Source: Prinsepia uniflora (lineage: Eukaryota > Streptophyta > Magnoliopsida > Rosales > Rosaceae). From it: 64,000 nt of DNA. Position numbers and translations under genes: made by a program. Shown here piece by piece: positions 1 through 11,360 of the stretch (position 1 is the stretch's first letter; each line of letters starts with the position of its first letter). Where the stretch lies: assembly GCA_032719365.1 (NCBI GenBank), contig CM064864.1:3372817-3436816 (forward strand), given 5' to 3'. A model generated the notes under the pieces. The model searched no databases, was not told the DNA's origin, and saw only the letters and a list, made by a program, of their open reading frames with translations.

Positions 1-250
1 TTGTCCATAGAAAATAGCCAATTTTTTTTGTAACTTTTGTTACTTTAAGTTTATTCTAATTTTTTTCAGATAGAAAAATGTCAAGGGTAAAATTGGACAA
101 TTAAAATTGGTTAATGAACGTACAAATTATAAGCGAAGAATTCAAAAACCGATCTTTCCGGGTCAAATCGAATCTGATTCATAAGCTTGAAAGAAGTATT
201 CTTTCCAAAGCGAGTGAGCGCACTCGAGAATTGTTTTCCTTTGCTTTGAG
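1..250. other. Left-edge spacer, no gene recognised
   Basis: AT-rich sequence with one short open frame (114-347) that runs straight into the neighbouring hAT-like element. I see no splice signals, domains or repeats that support a gene here. Confidence 0.5.
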
Positions 251-258
251 GTACGATC

Positions 259-1761
259 TAGGCCTCGTCATTGGGCCGGGTCGGGCAAGCTCGGCCCAAA
301 ATTTTTGGGCTTGGGTTGGGCCGGGCCGGGCCTATTTCATAATTTAAAAAATATCGGGCCGGGTCGGGCGGGCTTGATCATAAATATGAAAGCCCATGCC
401 CTTTGTCGGGCCGGGTTTGGGCTGGGCTTTTATCGGGTTTTACGGATCGGGCCTACTAAGCCCACTTGGGCCGGGCCTACTAAGCCCATTTGTACCTAGG
501 CTTCACCATTTGGCCCAAAAGCCCATGGCTTATGGGGGCCCGATTAGCCCGATGGACAAAAGCCCGGCCCGACCCGCTATGGGCCGTGGGCCAGCCCGGC
601 CCGAGAGTTAGCGGGCTGGGCTTGGGCTTATGGTGTTCAAACCCGATAGGCCCGAGCCCGATAAGCCCAACCCGATCCGCCCGTAATAAACCAAGCCCAT
701 AAGCCCGAAAATATAAAATATTTATTATTTAAAAATTAATACTCAACCCATTCTTAATACTAATATTTCAACCCAAACCCAAATCTCAGCCCCAAGTCCA
801 CCTAATTTATTTTTAAAAATCCAATACTCAATACCCAATACCCAATACAAACATTAACCACTCATTCACCTACTTAATTAGCCCAACGTTTTTCGACCCT
901 TGAGTATTTTATTTTAACGAGACCACATTTTTGCACCCTTGTGTATTTTTTTTCATTATTAATATTTTTTTTGTAATTTTAAAATTTGAGACATAATTTA
1001 TTGTAAAAGCCCACGTAAGCCCGATCCAAGTGGGCTTAATAGGCCCGACCCGAAAAGCCCGATATAAACCCGGCCCGATAAAAGCCCGTGGGCTCTTTTT
1101 TATGTCATTAAGCCCGTCTGGCCCGGCCCGCAAATTTAAAAATTATTTAATAAGCCCGGCCCGGCTCGGCCCAAGCCCAAAAAATTTGGGCCGGGCAATG
1201 CCGAAGCCTATTTGTACCTACCTAATTGTTAAAAAAAAAAAAAAGTGAGTTGAACTTAAATATTATTATCGAATATTGAAATAAGCTAAGGAGGAGTACT
1301 ATTGGATTTGGAGAATTGACTTAACTTTTCGACCATAAAGCCGAGATAGGATAAGGAGGTCGATAAGAGAGTCAGAGACCTAGTGAGTTTTTTTGAATTT
1401 AGGGTTAGGGTTTGGTTTGGGCATTGGGCTTTTAAATGACACTAGGTTGAGATTTGGTTGGAGTTTTAGATTTTGGCTATGATAGTAGTAACAAGATTGG
1501 ACTGGGTATCAATTCTTAATTTATAATTATTTTATATTTTCGGGCTTATGGGTCGGGTTTACTTGGGCGGGTCGGGTTGGGCTTACCGGGCTTTATCGGG
1601 CTCGGGCCTAGCGAGCTTGAATACCCTAAGCCCAAGTCCAGCCCGTCAACATGCGGGTCGGGCCAGCCCATGGCCCATATCGGGCCGGGTCAGGCTTTTT
1701 GTCATCGGGCCTATCGGGTACCCATAAGCTCGTGGGCTTCTGGGCCAAATGATGAAGGCTA
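259..1761. mobile_element. Outer non-autonomous hAT-like element interrupted by a copy of its own family
   Basis: The element is bounded by a perfect 8-bp direct repeat GTACGATC (251-258 and 1762-1769), the target-duplication size of hAT transposons. It starts TAGGCCTCGTCATTGGGCC and ends ...GAAGGCTA. Both ends are packed with GGGCC/GGCCC motifs, as in hAT subterminal regions. Its left end (259-488) is the inverted homologue of the inner element's right end (about 1010-1210), and its right end (about 1530-1761) is the inverted homologue of the inner element's left end (497-715). Without the insertion it would be about 780 bp, close to the inner copy's 714 bp. No transposase is encoded, and the Gly/Pro-rich open frames here are by-products of the GGGCC repeats. 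Confidence 0.85.
497..1210. mobile_element. Inner hAT-like element, inserted inverted into the outer copy
   Basis: This 714-bp element is flanked by a second perfect 8-bp duplication, TTTGTACC (489-496 and 1211-1218). It begins TAGGCTTCACCATTTGGCC and ends ...GCCGAAGCCTA. Its ends match those of the surrounding element in reverse order, so the two are members of one family nested in opposite orientation. The middle (about 716-1010) is AT-rich and non-coding. It depends on a transposase supplied elsewhere. Confidence 0.85.
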
Positions 1762-1769
1762 GTACGATC

Positions 1770-3090
1770 CTAGGGTTCCTCCTTTATGCTTTTATTCATC
1801 TGAGAAATTGTGTTATTGCTTTATTTAGTAATTAGGGTTCAGCAACATATTTATATATTTTTTCGCCGATTATTCATTCCTTGTTATAGAGTTCAGTTAT
1901 TGGGACTGTGTATAGTTATACTATATTACTTTGCATTTTTATACAACAGTATCAGGGGAGGGCATTATATATTGACATCACCCTTTTACGAGAGTGGAAC
2001 TGGTGGCAAGTGGCGGATTCAGGATTTTTTTTAAGGGTCACCGCTTAAAATGATATTAGTTACTATCAATGTTCCGATTCTATATTGTTAGTAAAAATAC
2101 AACTCAATAAAAAAATGATCACCAACTTTTCTGATTACTCTAATTACCTACTTTCCCATTATTTATAAGCAAATGTGCTCTTGATATAAAATATGGTATT
2201 AAAACTTTGTACATTTTATTATTTTGTTTGATTATGATTCGTTGAGATGACATTGAATTAAGTGTAGGTTCCTTGTCAATTTGCCAATGTACATGTGTCA
2301 CTTAACAAAAGTTATAAATAAGAATCATTTACTGGTGTTGAAAATAATTAATAAATGTCTAATGTTATATAGTTATTAAACATACGTATCAATGAAAATA
2401 ATTATCTACTTTCCCGATTACATTTCCACTAATTATATGGTTCCTTATATTTGTGAGTAAACATGTACTCTTTCACCGATTACTTATTTCCCTATTATTT
2501 TTAAATACGTAATGTAAAATTTGTTTCAAAATTCAGTACATCTATTATTATGTTTGATTATGACCAGTTGAATTGAGACAGATTTCGTAGCATATTCACC
2601 GATGTAGATGTGCCACATAATAAAGTGGCTAGTAAAAAAAGATACTTGCTAGACCATAACGTAATTCATCGATGCATTAATTCCAATTTTGAAACCTAAC
2701 TTAATTCATAATCCGGCCAAATATAAATTCAAATTCAAAATTTTCAGCTCAATAATAAAAACTTTATATAATAGCTAGGCTGATAATATTCGACAATAAT
2801 AACTTACTAAATTAAATATCGTACTTAAAAAACATCATTGTGATATATGAATGTATTAAGTTTAATATTAAATTTTGAAAAATGGATAAAGTGATTTACA
2901 CCAAATTCACCTAATAAAATATTATGCGTTGAAAATCAGATCAGATACTTCAAGTTGAAACTAATATCATCACATGTCAATTGTCAGCAGTTTATATATT
3001 ATAAGTTAAGATGGGCCGAGTGCAGAAAATTGTTTTACCTGCCTACAGCCCAAACTTAGACCCTAACCGGAGTCGGCTGTTGAGGTTTGA
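1770..3090. other. AT-rich spacer upstream of the FAM32A-like gene
   Basis: No coding potential is visible. A short tract near 2012-2050 (GTGGCGGATTCAGG then a T-run) resembles, in inverted orientation, a tract at about 3503-3538 inside the first intron of the next gene. These could be ends of an old insertion, but I found no matching duplication. Confidence 0.4.
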
Positions 3091-3097
3091 AAGCGGC

Positions 3098-3105
3098 AAA
3101 CCCTA
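3098..3105 (+). promoter_or_regulatory. Telo-box AAACCCTA upstream of the FAM32A-like gene
   Basis: AAACCCTA lies about 300 bp 5' of the first 5'-UTR splice donor, followed by a CT-rich tract (about 3136-3160). Telo-boxes and CT-rich leaders are common in promoters of plant housekeeping and translation-related genes. That it acts as a promoter element here is inferred from position. Confidence 0.4.
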
Positions 3106-3718
3106 GCGTAGTCCTCCTACTCCTCATGACATCACCCCTCCCTCTCTCCCTCTCTAAAAATCGTTCTCGCGATTTCGCCGGCATCGAATTCACCTGCAAC
3201 CGCGAAGGGCGTTGGTTTCTCCGGTTCATCTGATCGCTTTATCTTCTCAGCTGTTAGGTTTTTCATCTTACTCCCAGTTTTTAATTTCTTTGACGGTTAA
3301 TTTCTTTAGCTCATCGGTGTAATTGACTCAAAAGTGGAGCGCAGAGGCAGTGGGCGAGCAGAACTCAACGCAAAAGCAAGGGGGAATCAGAGGGGACACG
3401 AAGGTAAGCAATTACTTATACTTAGAGGGCAAGATGTTAGATGTTTTACGCTTGAAGATGGAAGCTTTAATGGAGGTTCTCCGGAGTTCGGGTGATCAAT
3501 TGACCACCCTTGCCCCTTAATAGATCCGCCTCTGCTGGTGGCATTTCAGAGTTATACCACTAGACGATATTACTCGTGACTGCTTACGTTGTATTTTGAG
3601 AGCACATTCTTTTCTACATATGATTGATCCTATTGTAGACCTACTCTTTTCGTCCGTTATGTTTTCAAGTCTGTGATCTATTGTGTAACTTTTTGTTTCT
3701 TGATCTTGTAGCGGAGGA

Positions 3719-4474
3719 ATGTCGGGATATGAGAATGTCGTTGGTGGGAAGCTGAAGCTCAAGGGAAAGGCTCTTGATGTGAAGGCCCCCGGAATGAAGA
3801 AGAAAAAGAAGTATAGGAAACATCAAGAGCAAACATCCCTTGTCACAGAGAGTGAGCTCTCAGCTGGTAAGTTATCCCCACCTTCTGATATCAAGCTGAT
3901 TTTTGGCCGGCCATGTATCGGTAACGTCACAAACACAGATGGAAATTGAGAATCAATGGTTTACTGCAATATCTAATGAACAATCGATGGCACTGATTTC
4001 CTTGATTTGGTCATAGTTATAAGCCAGGCTGTTTCTCTTACAATGTAATAGTCAATGGAGTAAACAAAATTTGATGCTAGCAGTTTCTGAATGAAAATAT
4101 CCCAACGAATATGATATTTATTTTAATTCCTTTTCGTGATGCCACTGATTTTATTTTCGGATTATACGCTTTTGGTCTCAATTAAGTCATTCAATATGGT
4201 TTTGGTTATAGGTGGAAGTACTGAAGCTTCAACCAATCCTGATGAAGAGGAAATACACGAAGGCAACAAGTCAAGTGAGGAGGGGAAGGCTCCTCATTAC
4301 GATGATCATCTGACACCTGCAGAGAGACGATATATTGAACAGAGAGAGAGAATTGATACTCATAGGTTGGCCAAGACGGCGAATAAATCCCACCGTGACA
4401 GAATCCAAGACTTCAACCAGTATCTGGCAAACATGAGTGAGCATTATGACATTCCTAAAGTTGGCCCAGGCTAA
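3719..4474 (+). CDS. FAM32A: FAM32A-like nuclear protein (spliceosome-associated)
   Basis: Two coding exons, 3719-3866 and 4212-4474 (GTAAG donor, TTATAG acceptor), give 136 aa. A 5'-UTR intron probably runs 3404-3711, its acceptor lying 7 nt before the ATG. The N-terminus has MSGYENVVGGKLKLKGKAL, then a lysine block (KKKKK) typical of the family. A variable acidic linker follows, then the conserved C-terminal half: TPAERRYIEQRERI, AKTANKSHRDRI, and the ending EHYDIPKVGPG. Human FAM32A is a small protein of catalytic-stage spliceosomes that promotes exon ligation; a similar nuclear role in plants is inferred from homology. Length and both ends match the family, so the gene looks intact. The first intron contains repeat-like sequence (about 3421-3540). 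Confidence 0.9.
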
Positions 4475-4659
4475 ATTGCCCGACGCGGAGGATCAACAAC
4501 TGTCTCACTTATCTTCGTTCGCTATGTGTGTGTCTTTGTAGTTGATGTGGATGTCAGTATGTGGATTTATGTCGTGTATTTTGTGCCGGTTTTTCGGGTG
4601 GATATGAATGGATTGCTGTGGCTTCTGTAGTTTGCCTGTGCTTCTGACACGGTGTTAAA

Positions 4660-6994
4660 GGTCTCTCATCGATCCTTAGGCCTCATAGGACCCCAGAAGG
4701 CAACCTAAATGGACATGTAGGGTCTTCTATCATCCTATAAAATGCCTACACGTGTTGAGAAAACTTGTTTAAGACTCATGACTTGTGATTAGGGGGTAGA
4801 CATATGATTATGTTGGAAAAGGGTTTGTAATATTTTGTCTTTTTTCTAATGTGGGTGGAAAATATTTTGTGAAAATTCAAGTCGTATTTTTAACAAAACT
4901 AGTGAGATTTAACTCATAATTTAAGCTGGTTTTAAATTTTTATTTATTTAGTCTAGTACAATTTGCATCTCAATCTCAATATAACTTTTAAAATTGGGTA
5001 ATATTTGCATTCCATCATGGTGATATTTTTTGTACTATCCTTTGAATTGATTTTGTACTAATATTATATTTCAATCCATTCACTCTTTAAATTATCACGT
5101 AAGATCATCTTCATAAAAAAAATGGAGATTTTTTAATTATTCATATTTATCAATTAAATAGATGGTTTGTCGCGAGAATTTTAATTTTTACAATAAATAT
5201 TGATTTATTTTATACATATGAATGACTAAAACGACATCAAATTTTATTGATTTTTAGGGAGATAATCTTGACATGATGATTTAGAGAATAAACGGTTTAA
5301 ATTATAATATATATACAATGATATAAATCGAAATGGTGGTACGAGAAGGTATCAATAGGGTGGAATGCAAGTATTTTCCTTTAAATTTTGCATAAGTCAT
5401 TCACTCAAAATAAAACATTCCTTATATTTTCGATTCTCGAAGACACGCTGGAATCTTGCTAGTGATTTTTATTATAATAATTTCTTACTTACAGAACTAA
5501 AAGAAATGCCGCAAAAAAATATAATATTTTTCTTCATATGCACTAAAAGTATCTTGCTAAAATTTAACAGTAGTATTTTTCATAAAATTGTATGTTATAA
5601 TTCATGATGTTAATTCGATTTTTCGAATTTTTTTCAAGACCGTTGATAAACTTACTAGTGCCTTTCGTATCTTACATTCTTACTATAAGCTTCTCAAAAT
5701 TTACACGAGATATTGTTTATATTTTTTAATCTCTAAAGTCATTTCCGGACGCCAGTAGTATTTTTAGATCTATTTTGGACTCCAGAAGTATTTTTCACTT
5801 GAGTTTTATAATAAATGGGTAATAACATATTTGTTAATGTGCACGAAAAATATTAAATTGTTGGAATCCAAGCCAAATTGTTAAGGTTTTTAATTATATA
5901 TATGATTTATTATTTTTTTAAACCATTTTTTACCAAAATATTATTCCCTTAAATTTTTTAGTATAATTGCTTACAAAGGATCATATCTCACTAAATCCTT
6001 ATTTATTTTGTGATATGTTCAACTTTAAATTATATCTAAAAGTAACTATGCATATTGATGGTTAAAACGATGGAATTTTTTATTTGTTGATCTGTATGTA
6101 ATGGAAATCTTGAAGTGGATGAATACAATGTTGATGTGAATGTTGGAATTTTTGAAATGGTGATGTTTTATAGGAGTTTGTTTTTTTTTTTTTGTTAATA
6201 ACAGTTTCAATTTGAACAGCTACAATCCTATTTTTTTTAAATAGAATCCATATCGTACTGTTAAAATTTTAATGGTATGAATTTGGTTTTAAGTAATAGC
6301 CGTATCGATCTCCAACTCGTGTCTACCCCTAATTTGCATGTTTGAAGATTCAATTCATTATTTGGTAATAGTATGGCGTGCTTAGATGAGCGAAAGAAAC
6401 AAGGAATTTAGCCAAAAATTAGAATTCTAAATTTTGCACCCACCTTCTTATAATAAGTTTCATTAATATTCTTTATCAAATAGATTTTGGTTACAATATG
6501 CTATTGGAGTTTCAAAGGATAAACCATTTTCATCGAAATTTCAAGTTTGAATTTTGGAATTATGAAGTTCATATGAACTCTAGAGTTTGAACTTGTGGAT
6601 TAATTGAAGAATGAATTGTGACTTTCATCCGTTTTAGTCCGGTTTTACCTTAGTAAGGTTGATGTGAACTACAACAAATTATGTTTGTATTTCAAAGTTC
6701 AATTATTTATGTCTACACAATTTTGAGTATGGATTTTGGAATTATGAGTTTTATATAAACTCTAGTATTTAATATGATGGATCGAAGAATGAATTTTGAT
6801 TTTTTTCTACTTTAGTATGATTTATCTATAGTAAGGTTGATCTGAACTCTTACAATATGAGATTGAGATTTCGAACTTCAATAATTTAAAATTTTAAAAA
6901 TTTTCAAAATAAAAAACTAATAAAAAAATTGTTGAATCAAACAAGTAGAAATATGAGCGAAAAAGAAAGCATGTGAAGTTGAGGAATCAAAGAA
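4660..6994. other. AT-rich spacer
   Basis: No gene recognised. Short degenerate units (an AAGGTTGATNTGAACT-like motif with GAGATTTCGAACTTCAA nearby) recur at about 6480-6900 and resemble those at about 30380-31560, which suggests a shared ancient repeat family. The open frame 5365-5607 shows no recognisable domain. Confidence 0.4.
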
Positions 6995-7003
6995 AAAATA
7001 ATA

Positions 7004-7215
7004 GGCTTCTTACTTAAAATGCACCCAGAACAAATCAGCGATTCTCAATTTGTACCCACAATTGAAATTTACCTCAAAATACACCCAGAATAGTAGCAAA
7101 GTCAAAACCGTTGCACCAAAAAACTGACTCCGTTTTAAATTCCGTGAAGTGTGCAAATATGGCATCTATATGATAGTTTTTAGGTGGGTATTTAGTCATT
7201 TTGTGAAGGAAGATT
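7004..7215 (+). repeat. Left terminal inverted repeat of the Pack-MULE
   Basis: About 210 bp, matching the reverse complement of 8595-8799 with scattered substitutions. Shared landmarks include the outer ACTTAAAATGCACCCAGAACAA region, a GACTCC tract, and the inner TAGTTTTTAGGTGGGTATTT. Confidence 0.88.
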
Positions 7216-7321
7216 TGAGGTTTGAAGATTGCACCCAATCTGGTCATTCTTCCCCAATTCCACCACCATTTCTCATTCCATATGGTCAGGAGAGGCATTC
7301 AGCAATGATACCCATCTGCTG

Positions 7322-7765
7322 ATGTCCTCAAACGACATCGGCAAAGATGAAAAGGCTGGGCCTTTTGCAGAAAGCGACAATGACTTGGAAGCTCAAGAGG
7401 GAATAAGTAGCAGAAAGAGTAGTATCAGTTCGTCCAGTAGAAGAGAAAGAGTCGGAGGCATCAAAGATCTGCTGATCAAGCATTTGGACGGGGCATGAGG
7501 GCTCTCCAGTCGCCGGCTCAGTTTCAAGCGCAGTCAAGATAATAACAATCAGAGAGAGGTTAGAGAGCAGCGTTCCCCTATCGATCACCACCATAATCAG
7601 AATCATATTCAACATCATCAGCATCGGTAGTATCATGAGTTTTCGTCCGGGATTGATGGAAATGATGAGCTCGTCGATAGTTCCCCTCCCGAGTAGGCTT
7701 TGCTTCTCATTGGTTGCCTTCTTGGCCTTGCCACCGGCCTCTTTGTCGCTGCATTTACCAAAGGG
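7322..7765 (+). pseudogene. CLC-F: Captured first exon of a chloride channel CLC-F gene
   Basis: One frame from ATG 7322 reads through a hydrophilic N-terminus (DLLIKHLD near 7465-7490, an Arg/Ser-rich stretch, then HHHNQNH) into ALLLIGCLLGLATGLFVAAF just before 7765. This closely resembles the start of the first membrane helix of plant CLC-F, a Golgi/endomembrane CLC transporter, where the motif follows a PPEW. The frame is broken by stops at 7496-7498, 7628-7630 and 7694-7696; the last replaces the Trp of PPEW. The homology ends in a splice donor (AAGGG|GTAAGC), so genomic exon plus intron was captured rather than cDNA. It lies inside the Pack-MULE and is not functional as a channel. Confidence 0.78.
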
Positions 7766-8232
7766 GTAAGCTTTAATTGTTTGCGGGCTCCAATGCCTGA
7801 TCCCATCAATGTTTTGGAGATCCAGTTGTTAACGATCGTGCTAAAACTTGAAATTTATGTAAATTAATGTAAATTAATGAAAAAGCCAGTGGTTTACTAG
7901 TTTAGGAAATCAAATGAAGGAACTCCATCAAAGCAAACAGGTACAAGGAACTCCATCAACCACCACCCCACCACCTCCAAACAAGAAACCACTACTAAGG
8001 CTGTTAATTGAATTTTCGGTTTGGTTTTTTTTTTCCAAAATCAAAATCGAATCGGCTGAGCAATTAGTTTCGATTCGGTTCGTAAATAAACTGAAAATTG
8101 GTTGAATTGGTTCAATTCGGTTCTGACCAATTTAACCAATTTTTTTCACGATCGCGACGGGCTTGACGGAACTTTGAGGCTTCAACGCTTTGAGGAAACG
8201 GAGACGGAAACTTCGAAACAAAACTTTGAGAC

Positions 8233-8335
8233 GGAGGCCTCGAGGGAGACGGGGGCCTCGAGGGAAACAGAGGCCTCGAGGGAGACGAAGGCCTCGAGGG
8301 AGACGGAGGCTTCGACTGAGATGGAGGCTTTGACC
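8233..8335. repeat. 18-bp minisatellite inside the Pack-MULE
   Basis: About five and a half copies of GGCCTCGAGGGAGACGGA, degrading toward the right (the last units read GGCTTCGACTGAGATGGA). It would encode a six-residue repeat (EASRET), but the frame has no other support. Confidence 0.8.
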
Positions 8336-8594
8336 CTTCAACCGTTTGATGGAGAAGGAGGCTTCGAGCCTTCGTCCAAAAAGGTTCAGGGCCTCAGGCG
8401 ATGGGTGCGAGGCTGTGAGGCGTGAAGGTGTCTTCGGACTTTGATGATATTAAAGAGAAGAGGGAGATATTATGGTTAGTTGGGTGAGGAAAATGAAGTG
8501 AGGAGGAAGAAGAATGGTTGTGGGAGTGCGGCAGCTGTGTTTAAAATTATGAGGAAGATGAAGTACTAGCGAGGAAGAAGAAGAACTCCTCCTC

Positions 8595-8799
8595 CTTCAC
8601 AAAATGACTAAAATACCCACCTAAAAACTATCACATAGATGCCATATTTTCACACTTCATGAAGTTAAAATGGAGTCAGTTTTTTGGTGCAACGGTTTTG
8701 ACATTACTACTGTTCTAGGTGCATTTTGAGGCAAATTTCAATTGTTGGTGCAAATTCAGAATCGCTGACTTGTTCTGGGTGCATTTTAAGTAATAAGCC
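8595..8799 (-). repeat. Right terminal inverted repeat of the Pack-MULE
   Basis: Inverted partner of 7004-7215, ending ...TAATAAGCC immediately before the 9-bp duplication at 8800-8808. Confidence 0.88.
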
Positions 8800-8808
8800 A
8801 AAATAATA

Positions 8809-9380
8809 TACGATGTTGCCAAAATAATTTTGTGTGTCTCTCTTCTATTACAAACCTCTATGATCAAATTTATAGAATTTTATGATTTTTTGAAAAAGTA
8901 TGAGTTTCTTTGATCATTTCATCACTAGAGATAGGAATGCCTTTAGGACAAAAGTTTAGATGAACATCGTCGCAAAAAAGGTAAAAACACATTTATTTTG
9001 CATCGTTGTTCATCTAAATTTTCGTTACTAAAGGTATTTGAAATTTTAGTGACGAACAAAGAAACTCATAATTTTTGCTGAAAAATTAAAAAAATTCTAG
9101 AAAATTCCCTTAACACTTGTGGATGATCTCTGACCTTTCAAAACATCCATAAATATTCAGAAAATTCCTTAACACTAAGTAACCTCTTTTGTTGTTGTTC
9201 TTGTTCTTGTTCTTGTTCTTGTTCTTGTTCTTGTTCTTCTTCTTCGTCTTCTTCGTCTTCTTCTTCGTCTTCTTCTCCTCATTATTTTTGCCACATGGTG
9301 CCTACTTGTTATTGATTTAAATGAAATATTGAGCCCCATTTTATCCAAGTTAGCATTTAACCAAAATTTTGACGGAATAA
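8809..9380. repeat. Spacer with a TTGTTC/TTC microsatellite (9187-9280)
   Basis: AT-rich spacer containing about seven TTGTTC units followed by TTC/GTC-type triplets. The poly-arginine open frame on the opposite strand (9175-9393) is produced by this repeat and is not a gene. Confidence 0.8.
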
Positions 9381-10245
9381 TGTAACGACCCATAAATTCA
9401 GAAAAAGGTAATTTTGGAGAATTAAAATGGGAATTGACGAATTTTCCCTTATACGTAAAACATTGACCTTTTGCTCAGGGTACTTTTTTGGCTTTTCATG
9501 ATGACCATTATATAGGTTCCGAAGTTCTGCATCCGTAGATAGGCAGCATGTTGGAATCGGAAATCAGATAAATTTGTTACGGGTTTGAAATTACCAGAGG
9601 TATTTTGGTAATTTTGACACTAGGGCTATTTTGGTAATTTCACAAGTGGAGATATTTTGTAATGGTGATAAGTGTCCATCCTTATCTCTTTCCCTCCTTT
9701 ATCCCCTGTGTGTGTGCACCAACTTACCACTCATATATGACAGGACCCGCCCCGATCCCACAGGGACCACAAGGGGACGTGCCATGCTCCCGTCTGACAC
9801 CCAGTAATTCATACCAATTTTAACCTCAAAACATCAAATGCATAAATAACCAAATTAAAGTCATACATCAAATCCGAATTAAATGAATGTCAGACAAGGG
9901 ATGAAAACCAAAATTACAAGATGCGAGCACGACTCTAAAGTAAACCTGCGGGTACACCGCCCAACAGGGGATCAGGTACGCAGAATGTAGATCTACGCCT
10001 CAGCCTCAGGTTCCTCCTCTACCTCAGTTTCACGACCTGGAGGGGTTATCAAAAACATTAAGGGTGAGTGGACCGAAACTCAAGTTTATGAAATCGTTTG
10101 ATAATTAAACATATAATTTACCCCTCCGTTTTCCAAACATGCGTGCATCATCATTAAAAAATCATAAATAATATAATATGAATCATAAGGCATGTAATAA
10201 AACCATAAGTATAATTTTAGCTACTGCACTATACACTCCAATCCC

Positions 10246-10434
10246 GACATCCCAGATGTCTGACGTCCCTGACGTCCAATAAGGTCACAATCACAAGGCT
10301 ACGCGTGCCACTCGGGTCTCAATTTCCGAGTTCATTCCCCGAACCCCGTTCGGGTGCAGCATCCCCGATGCTTAGCGTCATAGACGCTAGACGTACTAGA
10401 CGTCCGTGACCTCTCCGGGATACCTCATCCGGAG
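10246..10434. repeat. Array of at least seven consecutive short hairpins in a family G LTR
   Basis: Perfect inverted pairs follow one another: GACATC-cca-GATGTC (10246-10260), GACGTC-cct-GACGTC (10262-10276), ACTCGG/CCGAGT (10310-10331), CCGAAC-ccc-GTTCGG (10339-10353), AGCATC-ccc-GATGCT (10358-10372), AGCGTC-ata-GACGCT (10374-10388) and CTCCGG/CCGGAG (10413-10434). Stem sequences differ between units while complementarity is kept, so structure rather than sequence appears conserved. Confidence 0.8.
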
Positions 10435-11034
10435 GAGACAATATAATATGGAAGGATCTATACAGTGCAGTAACAAATGCATTTTATTGATATCCACATG
10501 CAAGGCATATATATACATAGATAAAATCCGAACCAATCATTAAGTTTCACCAGACGGGTCTCAAGCCCAAATACCGTGAAACGTGCCATAACCATATTTT
10601 CCATATCATCAAAACCATTATTGTTTTAGCATGTGAATAAGTATAATAAACCAGAAAACATTTATGCACGCAAGGGTTTAAGAAAATGGCCCACTCACAG
10701 AACAGTCCTGCTGAAAACCGAACGTATACCCTCGTTCTGGTACGATTATACCACCCCTGTCATATCCAAAGCATATGCAAAGGTCAATACAAACCCCTAA
10801 CATTCAACTATGAAAGCCTAGGCCGAAACTGGCCTGGGAAAGCCGCCCGAACGCGCTTCCCAAGGCAATAAACCTTAATTTGACCAACTTAATGATCTCC
10901 GATCGACCCGAAACCACCGCCATTGGATCCGGATCGTCGAAACCTAAAGAATGGTGGTGGTCCCACAAAAAACACTGTTCACACGCGCCCCCACGCGCCG
11001 GTCAACGCGTCGGTCAACGCAGGAACAGTCCTGC

Positions 11035-11360
11035 TGACGTCACTGCTGACGTCAGTATGACGTCATGCTGACGTCATCTGACAGCTGTCAGGTCTGACAT
11101 GTCAGACTCTGACAGGTGCCACGTGTCAACATCCGATTGGTCCACCTCACTGATCTGTCAGACCACGTGTCAGATCTGACATGTGCCACGTGTCAGCACG
11201 GCACTGGTCCACGTCACTGACATGTCAGTGACACGTGGCAGTCCCTGACTGGTCCACGTCACTAACATGTCAGTGCTGACTGTGCACTGACATGTGACAC
11301 GTGTCGGCTCACGGTTGGTCCACGTCACCTGACAGACTGACAGGGTGCCACGTCATCACC
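11035..11360. promoter_or_regulatory. Dense ACGT-core (CRE/G-box-like) array in a family G LTR
   Basis: Four perfect TGACGTCA palindromes lie at 11035, 11047, 11058 and 11069, spaced 11-12 bp. They are followed by repeated CCACGTGTC, CCACGTCAC and ACACGTGGC motifs to about 11350, roughly a dozen ACGT cores in 325 bp, interspersed with GACATGTC palindromes. TGACGTCA and CACGTG are classical plant bZIP/bHLH sites. Binding or enhancer activity is inferred only from motif identity. Confidence 0.6.

Larger units (their letters stand above)
7004..8799. mobile_element. Pack-MULE: Mutator-like element carrying a CLC-F gene fragment
   Basis: A 1796-bp element bounded by a perfect 9-bp direct repeat AAAATAATA (6995-7003 and 8800-8808), the target-duplication length of Mutator-like transposons. 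Terminal inverted repeats of about 205-212 bp (7004-7215 and 8595-8799) are well conserved; both start GGCTTNTTACTTAAAATGCA. No transposase is present. The interior holds a captured first exon of a chloride-channel gene (7322-7765) with the start of its intron. It also has an AT-rich stretch with FAM-like CGGTTTGG motifs (about 8000-8150) and an 18-bp minisatellite (8233-8335). Long inverted repeats plus a host gene fragment define a Pack-MULE. Confidence 0.88.

Noticed and set aside
114..702. Overlapping Gly/Pro-rich open frames in the GGGCC-rich region
   Set aside because: They come from GGGCC/GGCCC motifs at the ends of hAT-like elements and cross element boundaries; no domain.
8102..8425. 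Open frame with EASRET repeats
   Set aside because: Produced by an 18-bp minisatellite inside the Pack-MULE; no start context or homology.
9175..9393. Open frame with a long arginine run
   Set aside because: Translation of a TTC/TTGTTC microsatellite on the opposite strand.
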